NCBI GenBank assembly: GCA_000432515.1
Contig: HF996014.1
Span: forward strand, 48,832 to 56,280
Length of the DNA: 7,449 bases
Direction: 5' to 3'
DNA from: Bacteroides sp. CAG:545
GTDB lineage: Bacteria > Bacteroidota > Bacteroidia > Bacteroidales > UBA932
The notes beneath the pieces were generated by a model, which made no database searches, was not told the DNA's origin, and saw only the letters and a list, made by a program, of their open reading frames with translations. The translations under genes and the position numbers were made by a program. Positions 1-6,278 of this stretch are shown here, in pieces (position 1 is the first letter of the stretch; each line of letters starts with the position of its first letter).

Positions 1-1277
1 GGAAGATGTCTTTCCCCGGAAGAGCCGTATATTCTTACGATTCAAGGTATTACGCTTCTTTCAATGTCAGGCGTGACGGTAACTCCGATTTCGGTGAATA
101 CTCGCGTTGGTCCAACTTCTGGTCTGCAGGTCTGTCATGGAATGTCCACAAGGAGAAGTTTTTCCATAGCGAACTGGTCAAGATGCTGAAATTCAAGGCC
201 TCGTTCGGATTCACCGGAAACTCGCGTGTAGATACCTCCGGAGCCGACGGAACTTACGTTTACGGAAGCAGTTACTCCTATGCCGGCAGCACCGGTGCCA
301 TAATCGGTTCCATGCCGAATCCCGGACTCTCGTGGGAGAAGACCAGGATGATCAATGCGGGTGTACGTATCGAACTCAGGAAGATTCTCGACATTGAACT
401 GGAATATTATGACAATGTCACAAGCGACATGCTGAGCAAGATATATGTTTCGCGCGTATTGTCCTCAGACAGAATATCTTCCAATATAGGAAGGATGAGG
501 AACACAGGCATTGAACTCTCCCTTTCCAGCACCAATTTCGCCCGCAGGAACTTCACATGGACGACGAATTTTAACATGGCGCACAACACCAACAAGATAC
601 TTGAACTGTATAACGGAGTACCGACAAGTTTCGGTTCCTATGCGTGGATGGAAGGGTATGACTCCCAGACCTGGAACCTTGTGAGGTGGGCAGGCGTGGA
701 TCCGAGCGACGGTTCTCCGATGTGGTACGACAAGAACGGCAATGTCACCCGTACATTCAGTACCGCAAACCGCGTCCCGGGCAAGACCAGGACACCTCTT
801 CTTAGCGGAGGACTCGTGAACAACATGAGCTGGAAGAACTGGACATTGTCTTTCCAAATCAATTATCTGATAGGTGGTTACGCATTGCCTACCTATGCGG
901 GCATCTACTTCAAGGACGGATATGACATCATAAGTGCCAACCAGGCCGTGGAAGTATATAAATACAGATGGACTACTGCAGGCGTCCCTGCCAAGTTCCC
1001 GAAGGTCTCCAACCTTTCTTCGAAGTCTGCGATGAACTCCACAAGGTTCCTTTACAACAGGACCAACTTCGACCTGACCAATGTGGCATTGACATACAAC
1101 ATTCCGCAGAGTCTGCTTGCGAAGATGAGGCTCAAGAGCGCTTCCGCCTCTCTCATAATCGACAATCTGTATCTGTTCACGCCGGACCAGAAGAAGGGCC
1201 TGAACTCATATAAGACAATGATGTACGGCTATCCTCGCGCAAGGACATTGACCCTGGGCATCAATGTGGGTTTTTAG
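1..1277 (+). CDS. SusC/RagA-family TonB-dependent outer-membrane transporter, C-terminal part (5' partial)
   Basis: This is the C-terminal 420-odd residues of a SusC/RagA protein, the outer-membrane beta-barrel that imports oligomers using TonB/ExbBD energy while a SusD lipoprotein forms its lid. The frame is open to the left edge (the codon at 3-5 is AAG), so the ATG at 6 is internal. The N-terminal carboxypeptidase-like and plug domains lie outside the window; full-length family members are about 1000 residues. Family-typical barrel segments are visible, counted from the Met at 6: YDSRYYASFNVRRDG near 11-25, KASFGFTGN near 64-72, a GLSWEKTRMINAG strand, GRMRNTGIELSLS, a D-P-S-D-G-S-P-M-W-Y turn and a late IIDNLYLFTP strand. 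The protein ends in GINVGF, and a terminal aromatic residue is usual for BAM-inserted barrels. The susD-like gene follows after about 30 bases. The family call is secure; the substrate cannot be predicted from this part. Confidence 0.96.
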   Translation, partial: KMSFPGRAVYSYDSRYYASFNVRRDGNSDFGEYSRWSNFWSAGLSWNVHKEKFFHSELVKMLKFKASFGFTGNSRVDTSGADGTYVYGSSYSYAGSTGAIIGSMPNPGLSWEKTRMINAGVRIELRKILDIELEYYDNVTSDMLSKIYVSRVLSSDRISSNIGRMRNTGIELSLSSTNFARRNFTWTTNFNMAHNTNKILELYNGVPTSFGSYAWMEGYDSQTWNLVRWAGVDPSDGSPMWYDKNGNVTRTFSTANRVPGKTRTPLLSGGLVNNMSWKNWTLSFQINYLIGGYALPTYAGIYFKDGYDIISANQAVEVYKYRWTTAGVPAKFPKVSNLSSKSAMNSTRFLYNRTNFDLTNVALTYNIPQSLLAKMRLKSASASLIIDNLYLFTPDQKKGLNSYKTMMYGYPRARTLTLGINVGF

Positions 1278-1292
1278 GTCAATGCAGAATTC

Positions 1293-1298
1293 AGGAGG
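1293..1298 (+). promoter_or_regulatory. Consensus Shine-Dalgarno AGGAGG for the susD-like gene
   Basis: AGGAGG lies nine bases before the ATG at 1308. An in-frame TTG at 1302 would be only three bases away, too close to be served by it, so this site supports 1308 as the start. Strong Shine-Dalgarno sites are uncommon in Bacteroidota, whose leaders are usually AT-rich. The other genes in this window show no comparable site. Confidence 0.6.
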
Positions 1299-1307
1299 AG
1301 ATTGAAC

Positions 1308-2783
1308 ATGAATATCAATGACAATATGAAGACTCTCAAGAATATATTTGCTTTTCTGATGCTGCTTCCGGCGATGGCCTCATGCCATTTCCTGGAGGTG
1401 GAAAAGACCGGCAAGACTTCCATAAAGAACTTCTACTCAGATGTTTACGCTTTGGATGCTGCGGTGAACGGCATTTATGGGCTTACGTACAAGTTCTATG
1501 ACAACTATATGGTCCTGTATCCGGAAGTGGCCGGCGACCTGATCCGTTTTCAGACAGCAACGTCCGAGTGGCGGCAGCAGTTCGACTTCGTTTCGGACGA
1601 GAACGAGGAGACTACTGCCGTGGGATATATCTGGAAGAACGGATATGAGATCATTGCCAATGCCAATGAGGTCATCCAGTACGGACCTTCCGTGTCTGAC
1701 CGTTTTCCGCAGCAGGCCGCGACTGTCCGCAACTATATCGCCCAGGCCTATTTTCTGAGGGCTTTGGTTCATCTGGACCTCAGCCTCGTCTATGGCCAGA
1801 CCTATACGTACAGCAGTGATGCTTCCCATCTCGGAACTGCCGTGATGACTACGATACCTGATGTGAAGTCCAAGATAGCAAGGAGTTCAGCATCAGTTGC
1901 TTATAAACAAATTCTGAGCGACCTACAGACTGCGCTGGATATGTTTGCCGACGGCTGGACCAAGGGCTGTTTCTATGCCTCTCCAGCGGCTTGCAAGGCA
2001 TTGATGGCCAGGGTGTACCTCTATATGGGAAGCTATACTGACGCCAAGAAATATGCTTCGGAAGTAATATCTGACTATGGTCTGTCGTTGATACCGCGTG
2101 CGGATTATGTGGCGATGTTCTGCGGCCGCAAGGAAGGTCAGGAAGCGATATTCCGTCTCAACGGCCTTTCAGGAGGCGCAAAGTTGAGGTCAATGTTTGA
2201 CTACACCAGTCCTCAGATGTATCCGTCCGGCAAACTTCTGGACATTTTTGCTTCTGACGCTGATGCCTGGACCGGTTCAGATGTCCGTTCCGAACTGCTT
2301 TCGTATAAAGCTGCTGATGAAAAGGAGTATTCTGGGGTATGTATGAAATTCATTGATACTGAAGATATTGATGAGACGCAGAAGCGATATGACCCGTTTG
2401 TTCTCAGGCTTTCCGAGATGTATCTCATCCGGGCTGAGGCGGCTTGCCATGACGGGGATACTGATACTGCAGTTTCGGATATAGCGGCTCTGGAGGCCAG
2501 GGCAAGGGGAGTGAAGGCTTCTGACATCAATGTCACGTTCTCAAGCATTGATGATTTGGCCGGGATTGTCCAGAGGGAGAGGATCAAGGAACTTTTCCTT
2601 GAGGGCCACAGGTTGTTTGACTTGACCAGAAGGCATGAGACATTGACAAGAGATGTGGCCTGCGGCTCGTCAGTATTGACATTGACTTATCCGGACGACA
2701 GGTTCGTTCTTCCGATTCCGCTTGTCGAACTGGATGCGAACAAGGCGATGCAGCCCAATCCGGTAAACAGTACACAGAGGTAG
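1308..2783 (+). CDS. SusD/RagB-family outer-membrane nutrient-binding lipoprotein
   Basis: This 491-residue protein is the surface ligand-binding lipoprotein that pairs with the upstream SusC-like barrel. The N-terminus has a basic stretch, a hydrophobic core and a lipobox ending A-M-A-S-C, with Cys26 the predicted lipidated residue when counted from the ATG at 1308. After it come a SusD-like N-terminal region (KNFYSDVYALDAAVNGIY near 40-58) and TPR-like helices around an AQAYFLRALVHLDL segment. The SusD_RagB C-terminal signatures are RLSEMYLIRAEA from about residue 367 and RERIKELFLEGHRLFDLTRR from about residue 423. Its length is slightly below the usual 500-600 residues but it looks complete. 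The AGGAGG site supports ATG 1308; ATG 1326 is an alternative that would also leave an intact signal peptide. It is almost certainly cotranscribed with the susC-like gene. The ligand is unknown. Confidence 0.96.
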   Translation: MNINDNMKTLKNIFAFLMLLPAMASCHFLEVEKTGKTSIKNFYSDVYALDAAVNGIYGLTYKFYDNYMVLYPEVAGDLIRFQTATSEWRQQFDFVSDENEETTAVGYIWKNGYEIIANANEVIQYGPSVSDRFPQQAATVRNYIAQAYFLRALVHLDLSLVYGQTYTYSSDASHLGTAVMTTIPDVKSKIARSSASVAYKQILSDLQTALDMFADGWTKGCFYASPAACKALMARVYLYMGSYTDAKKYASEVISDYGLSLIPRADYVAMFCGRKEGQEAIFRLNGLSGGAKLRSMFDYTSPQMYPSGKLLDIFASDADAWTGSDVRSELLSYKAADEKEYSGVCMKFIDTEDIDETQKRYDPFVLRLSEMYLIRAEAACHDGDTDTAVSDIAALEARARGVKASDINVTFSSIDDLAGIVQRERIKELFLEGHRLFDLTRRHETLTRDVACGSSVLTLTYPDDRFVLPIPLVELDANKAMQPNPVNSTQR

Positions 2784-2793
2784 TTGATATTTA

Positions 2794-3273
2794 ATGGTTA
2801 TGAGGATGATTGATAGAATTTTATGGAAGTTGCCGTGCCTTCTGGCAGCATTGGCATTGACAGGTGCCTGCAATAAGATAGCGACGTTTGACGGTGCTTT
2901 CGTGGCTTTTGACACCGCGAAATCGTCGGTGGTCAGCATTGATGCGGAAGGTGAGTTTACCGGCTCATATACAGTACATTACACCGGGCCTAAGCCGTCC
3001 GCTCCGATAGTCGTCAGTTTTGCAGTGACTTGTGGAGACGGCTTGTCGGAAGGCATTGATTACAAGGTGGCTACGGTCGGTGGGAAGATTACGTTCATGC
3101 CCGGCATTTATGAGCAGACAATCAAGATTGACTGGCTGCCGCATGATATTGATGAAACGAAGGACAATACGGTCACGATAAGTCTTTTGTCGGCTGAAGG
3201 GGTTACGCTCGGTTATCCAGGCCCCGACAGACTTATGAAGGACCTGGTGATACGCAAGTATAACTCTAAATGA
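2794..3273 (+). CDS. Small lipoprotein with a Calx-beta-like domain
   Basis: This 159-residue lipoprotein sits ten bases after the susD-like stop, in the position where Sus-type operons usually encode accessory surface-binding proteins. The signal peptide ends in the lipobox L-T-G-A-C, with Cys26 lipidated if translation starts at 2794; ATGs at 2800 and 2806 are also possible starts. The mature part is all-beta in character. Residues about 45-135 resemble a Calx-beta/immunoglobulin-like fold: an EGIDYKV segment at 86-92, KITFMPGIYEQTIKI at 98-112, a D-x-D-E turn at 118-121, and TVTISLLSAEGVTLGYPGPD at 126-145. That pattern, with a G-x-D-Y segment, an F-x-P-G turn and a late acidic turn, recurs in Bacteroidota surface lipoproteins. 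No enzyme motif is visible. A role in ligand binding or complex assembly is inferred from position only. The residues after the Cys (N-K-I) are not acidic, so surface export is less clear than for the next gene. Confidence 0.75.
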   Translation: MVMRMIDRILWKLPCLLAALALTGACNKIATFDGAFVAFDTAKSSVVSIDAEGEFTGSYTVHYTGPKPSAPIVVSFAVTCGDGLSEGIDYKVATVGGKITFMPGIYEQTIKIDWLPHDIDETKDNTVTISLLSAEGVTLGYPGPDRLMKDLVIRKYNSK

Positions 3274-3298
3274 TTGATTTAATTAACTTTATAAACTT

Positions 3299-4834
3299 AT
3301 GAGCAAACGAACTTTTTTGGCTGCCCTGGCGAGTGTAGCACTCCTCGCAGCCTGTGACAAGAGTAAAGAAGACGAGGTAATCCCCGTATCTTTTTCATCT
3401 TTCGGCTTCTATGCCAAGGACAATGCAGGTGTCCTCAAGACTGATTATATAGAAGAGAATGTCAATTCTGATGTCATCAGTTTTACCCTGCCTTACGGTA
3501 CTGACCCTGAGGCGCTCAAGACTCTCGTCCCTGAGTTCACGGTAACGGAAGGGGCTTCTGTCAATGTTGCCGATGCCAGCGGTGCACCGGACGGAAAAGA
3601 CATTGTAAGCGGATCGACTCCGATTGACTGTTCTTCTGATGTCCAGCTCGTCGTGTTCCTGAAGAACAACTACAAGGCTTACAAACTTTCGGTGAAGATT
3701 GCCGAGCCGGCGAAGTGGAGCAAGTTGGCGGAGACGGCGCTTAATGTCAAGCATACTCCTGCCCTTGCAGTCAATCCTAAAGACGGTGTGCCTTATGTGG
3801 CCGGTACTTCTCCTAATGAAAATGGCGAGGCTGCACCGCATCTTTTCAAACTGGATGGTGCTGAACTCAAGGATGTTGCAGGTGCTTTGGCGATTGCCAA
3901 GGCTGATGGAGTAAGTCTCAGTTTCGATCCTGCCGGAGTTCCTTACGTGGCTTTTGCTGATGGTGCTTTCACCAACAAGTTTTCTGTAAAGCGGGTGGCC
4001 GACGGTAAGGGTACTTATGTAGGTGAGGGAGGCCAGATGTTCGGTACTTCTGCCACTTTTAACTCTGTATCAGCAGTTTTCCCTATTTCAGAGAATGATG
4101 TCTGGTGTGCTCATTTTAATAACACCAATAAGGTAGCCGTGCCTAGGAGGGGATTGAACCTTGCGCATTTTGACGGATCTGCTTGGACCAACGGTATTGC
4201 CATTGCCGGCAGGGAGCCGGCTTCTTATGCGAACGGTGTCTTCGGAAGAACTATAAATGGGGTGCCGTATCTTTATGTTTACGGTACCAAGACATCAAAG
4301 GTTCCAAGCCATATTTCTCTCTACAAACTTGAAGGAGGAAACTGGACAACAATTTTCGAGAATCTTGAAGTGCTTGGCACAGATGGTCAGCCTGTCGGAG
4401 GTTACTCCGCGTTCTTCTCAGACTTTGACATTGCATCAGACGGTACCGTTTATCTTTTGTTCTGCGTTCTTTTCAATGCTGCCGACGATTATCAGATAGG
4501 CGTTGTCAAGTATGATCCGGCTACAGGAAAGCAGGTTATAGTCGGTGGTGTAATGACTGATACGATTAACATGACCAGCAGCACCACTGCTTCCATGGCA
4601 TTGGACAGCAATGATGTCCCATACGTCTCCATTTCATATAAAGATGGCGATGTGATGAAGACAGCTGTACGTCATATTGACTCCAAGACCAAGACCTGGT
4701 CGGAACTTGTTACTCTGGCTTCCAATTCGAATTTCTCAGACATTGTCTTTGCTGAGGATGGTACGGGGTATATTGTTACGAGGGAGACTGTCGGCGAGGA
4801 TACTAAGTATGTGCTTTATTCGACAGCGAAGTAA
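3299..4834 (+). CDS. DUF5018-like plus seven-repeat beta-propeller lipoprotein, probable surface ligand-binding protein
   Basis: This 511-residue lipoprotein is the last gene of the Sus-type operon. The signal peptide ends L-L-A-A-C, making Cys19 the lipidated residue. The following D-K-S-K-E-D-E is acidic, like reported Bacteroidota lipoprotein surface-export signals. Residues about 30-135 form an immunoglobulin-like, DUF5018-type domain (FSSFGFYAKDNAGVL, then TLPYGTD, ending YKAYKLSVKI). Residues about 140-511 contain seven copies of a short strand motif with consensus [DN]-G-x-P-Y-V: at about 162, 212, 265, 320, 381, 438 and 487. Their spacing of 49-61 residues is what a seven-bladed propeller would give. 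No catalytic signature was seen, so binding of the operon's ligand at the cell surface is the likely role (inference). The ATG at 3299 follows an AT-rich leader rather than a Shine-Dalgarno site. A strong terminator follows the gene. Confidence 0.83.
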   Translation: MSKRTFLAALASVALLAACDKSKEDEVIPVSFSSFGFYAKDNAGVLKTDYIEENVNSDVISFTLPYGTDPEALKTLVPEFTVTEGASVNVADASGAPDGKDIVSGSTPIDCSSDVQLVVFLKNNYKAYKLSVKIAEPAKWSKLAETALNVKHTPALAVNPKDGVPYVAGTSPNENGEAAPHLFKLDGAELKDVAGALAIAKADGVSLSFDPAGVPYVAFADGAFTNKFSVKRVADGKGTYVGEGGQMFGTSATFNSVSAVFPISENDVWCAHFNNTNKVAVPRRGLNLAHFDGSAWTNGIAIAGREPASYANGVFGRTINGVPYLYVYGTKTSKVPSHISLYKLEGGNWTTIFENLEVLGTDGQPVGGYSAFFSDFDIASDGTVYLLFCVLFNAADDYQIGVVKYDPATGKQVIVGGVMTDTINMTSSTTASMALDSNDVPYVSISYKDGDVMKTAVRHIDSKTKTWSELVTLASNSNFSDIVFAEDGTGYIVTRETVGEDTKYVLYSTAK

Positions 4835-4848
4835 TTGATTTGTATATT

Positions 4849-4889
4849 AAGAACCGGCCATGTCTCTGTGGCCGGTTCTTTTCTTTTTC
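4849..4889 (+). terminator. Rho-independent terminator of the Sus-type operon
   Basis: AAGAACCGGCCA (4849-4860) pairs perfectly with TGGCCGGTTCTT (4869-4880) across an eight-base loop. The T-rich tract TTCTTTTTC (4881-4889) follows at once. The hairpin begins 14 bases after the stop codon of the propeller lipoprotein. The stem is palindrome-like, but the T-rich tract lies on the + side and matches + strand transcription of the operon. The A-rich bases before the stem on the left are too few for a convincing bidirectional terminator. Confidence 0.9.
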
Positions 4890-4897
4890 ATGGGCGT

Positions 4898-6199
4898 ATG
4901 GCTGGAGATAAGTCTTTGAAATACACGTTATTGACGCTTGCATTGGCATTGACCTGTACCTTGGTCGGGAGCGTGCGTCTTTCTGGTGCTGACGGTGGTG
5001 GAGGCCGGAAGGCCCGCGGGCGTGTCCTGCGTGTGGCGCTGGTCGGTGATCCGCAGGTGGACGATTCGACGGAGATGGGTTATGCGAGGCAGTCGGTTTA
5101 TCGGGAACTGCGAGGGCGCCGTGACCTGGACATGTGCATTTTTCTTGGGGATCTGGTCAATGACAATATGTCCTTGCTCCCTGAGTCTGTGGGAGTTGTC
5201 GATTCTCTGCCATATCAGTGTTTCATGGTTCCGGGCAATCATGACCGTGATGTTTACCGTGGCCCGAAATCGTCTTCATATAGGCCTCGGAACCTTTCCA
5301 CATGGCGTAAGGTTGTCGGCTATGTGGACACGTCTTTTGTCCGTGGGAGTGTGCGTTTTGTCCTGATGAATAATGTCCGCCATTCTGATTCCGGGATGAC
5401 GGATTATGTCGGAGGATTTACGGACAGGCAGAAGCATTGGCTTGATTCTGTGTTGAACAGGTGCGTAGGGAAGACCAGCGGCAAGAAACTGTCTCGTGCC
5501 GAACGTAATCCATCATTGACAATACTGGCTACTCACATTCCTTTCAGTCAGATGAAGGGCCGCGATTCTGTGCTGGCATTGGGTCCGGACACCTCGCGTC
5601 TGTTGCTTGTCAGTGGGCACACGCATTTCGTTTCCCGTGATGATTCCCTCCGCGAACTCATTGTCGGTGCGGCATGCGGCAGTTGGTGGCGCGGTGTGAA
5701 GGATTCTGCCGGAATTCCTTATGCTCTGCAGAGTTGCGGGGCTCCGAGAGGCTACTTTGTGGCCGATATATATCGCGACGGAACTTATGACCTGTCCTAT
5801 AAATGCATCGGCAGGCCTGCTTATGACCAGTTGTCTGTCTGGGCGGTCCCGTCTGACTCTACAGGCTCTTCTTATCGTCTGTATATCAATGTTTTCGGCG
5901 GTTCGTCTGATGGCATTGTCCGCCTCTCCGGTCTCGGGCGTAGGACTTGTGCGTGTGAGCGGAGTCAGATGGCTGCGCCGGAAGTGGAGCAGGTGATCCG
6001 CCTCAATGCCTCCCGTTCCCGTGATTACCGGAAGGCCCATCGCGACGAGTTCATTCCTCTCCGCCGCAAGCCGTCCCCTCACCTCTGGCAGACCGTCGAT
6101 CTCATCCCAGGTCCCCTGCCTGCTTATGTCAATGTCATTTACCGTGACGCCCACATGCGTATCAGGCAGCGCGTCCGTATCTCTTACGTGCAGGAATAA
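4898..6199 (+). CDS. Exported calcineurin-like metallophosphoesterase with MetallophosC-type C-terminal domain
   Basis: This 433-residue phosphoesterase would hydrolyse phosphomono- or diesters outside the cytoplasm using a dinuclear metal centre; its substrate is not known. The N-terminus is basic with a hydrophobic stretch (about 9-26), consistent with a Sec signal peptide. L-T-C at 18-20 does not make a proper lipobox. The catalytic motifs are in order: G-D-P-Q at 50-53, G-D-L-V-N-D at 84-89, G-N-H-D at 113-116, T-H-I-P-F at 212-216 and G-H-T-H at 240-243. Then G-A-A-C-G-S-W-W (257-264) and C-G-A-P-R-G-Y (280-286) match the start of the MetallophosC domain common in Bacteroidota. The MetallophosN domain often found before the catalytic part is absent. 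Motif I reads D-x-Q instead of the classical D-x-H. ATG 4898 is preferred because the frame upstream, from TTG 4835, runs through the terminator and would bury the signal peptide. Confidence 0.88.
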   Translation: MAGDKSLKYTLLTLALALTCTLVGSVRLSGADGGGGRKARGRVLRVALVGDPQVDDSTEMGYARQSVYRELRGRRDLDMCIFLGDLVNDNMSLLPESVGVVDSLPYQCFMVPGNHDRDVYRGPKSSSYRPRNLSTWRKVVGYVDTSFVRGSVRFVLMNNVRHSDSGMTDYVGGFTDRQKHWLDSVLNRCVGKTSGKKLSRAERNPSLTILATHIPFSQMKGRDSVLALGPDTSRLLLVSGHTHFVSRDDSLRELIVGAACGSWWRGVKDSAGIPYALQSCGAPRGYFVADIYRDGTYDLSYKCIGRPAYDQLSVWAVPSDSTGSSYRLYINVFGGSSDGIVRLSGLGRRTCACERSQMAAPEVEQVIRLNASRSRDYRKAHRDEFIPLRRKPSPHLWQTVDLIPGPLPAYVNVIYRDAHMRIRQRVRISYVQE

Positions 6200-6218
6200 T
6201 TCGGAGCCAGGTTACATT

Positions 6219-6241
6219 ATTTGCTGTAAATTTAAGCAAAT
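6219..6241. repeat. 7-bp inverted repeat in the nuclease promoter (possible operator)
   Basis: ATTTGCT (6219-6225) and AGCAAAT (6235-6241) form a perfect dyad around nine bases that themselves contain the palindrome TAAATTTA (6227-6234). The dyad covers the putative -33 element and most of the promoter spacer, where a repressor or activator could bind. It is AT-rich and short, so chance is a real alternative, and it is too weak to be a convincing terminator for the upstream phosphoesterase gene. Confidence 0.35.
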
Positions 6242-6253
6242 GCATTAACTTTG
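6220..6253 (+). promoter_or_regulatory. Bacteroidetes-type promoter for the S1/P1 nuclease gene
   Basis: TAACTTTG at 6246-6253 is an exact match to the Bacteroidetes -7 consensus TAnnTTTG. TTTG at 6220-6223 fits the -33 element with a 22-base spacer, slightly longer than is usual. Transcription would start near 6260 and give a short leader of about 20 bases before the ATG at 6279. The site lies in the 79-base gap after the phosphoesterase gene, so the nuclease can probably be expressed independently of it. Confidence 0.62.
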
Positions 6254-6278
6254 TCAGAAACGTTATAACACTATAATT

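Noticed and set aside
1302..1307. TTG at 1302 as start of the SusD-like protein
   Set aside because: It is only three bases from the AGGAGG site, whereas ATG 1308 has proper spacing and a normal start codon.
2848..2861. 14-base sequence GCATTGGCATTGAC repeated exactly at 4940-4953
   Set aside because: Both copies encode A-L-A-L-T in signal-peptide hydrophobic cores, and CATTGAC is common throughout the window. This is explained by codon preference in similar peptides, not by a repeat element.
3284..3291. TAACTTTA as a promoter -7 element for the propeller lipoprotein
   Set aside because: It differs from TAnnTTTG at the last base and has no TTTG at a suitable distance upstream. The gap to the previous gene is 25 bases, so operon transcription is the simpler explanation.
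4835..4897. TTG at 4835 as start of the phosphoesterase
   Set aside because: It would translate the terminator hairpin and add 21 residues in front of an otherwise normal signal peptide.
4949..4957. Possible lipobox (A-L-T-C) in the phosphoesterase
   Set aside because: The residue before Cys is Thr and the one before that is Leu, which does not fit the usual small residues. A cleaved or anchored Sec signal is more likely.
5513..6154. Long minus-strand open frame (213 codons) opposite the phosphoesterase gene
   Set aside because: It lies wholly within a well-supported coding region on the other strand and shows no recognisable family motif, signal peptide or leader. It is best explained as a codon-bias shadow.
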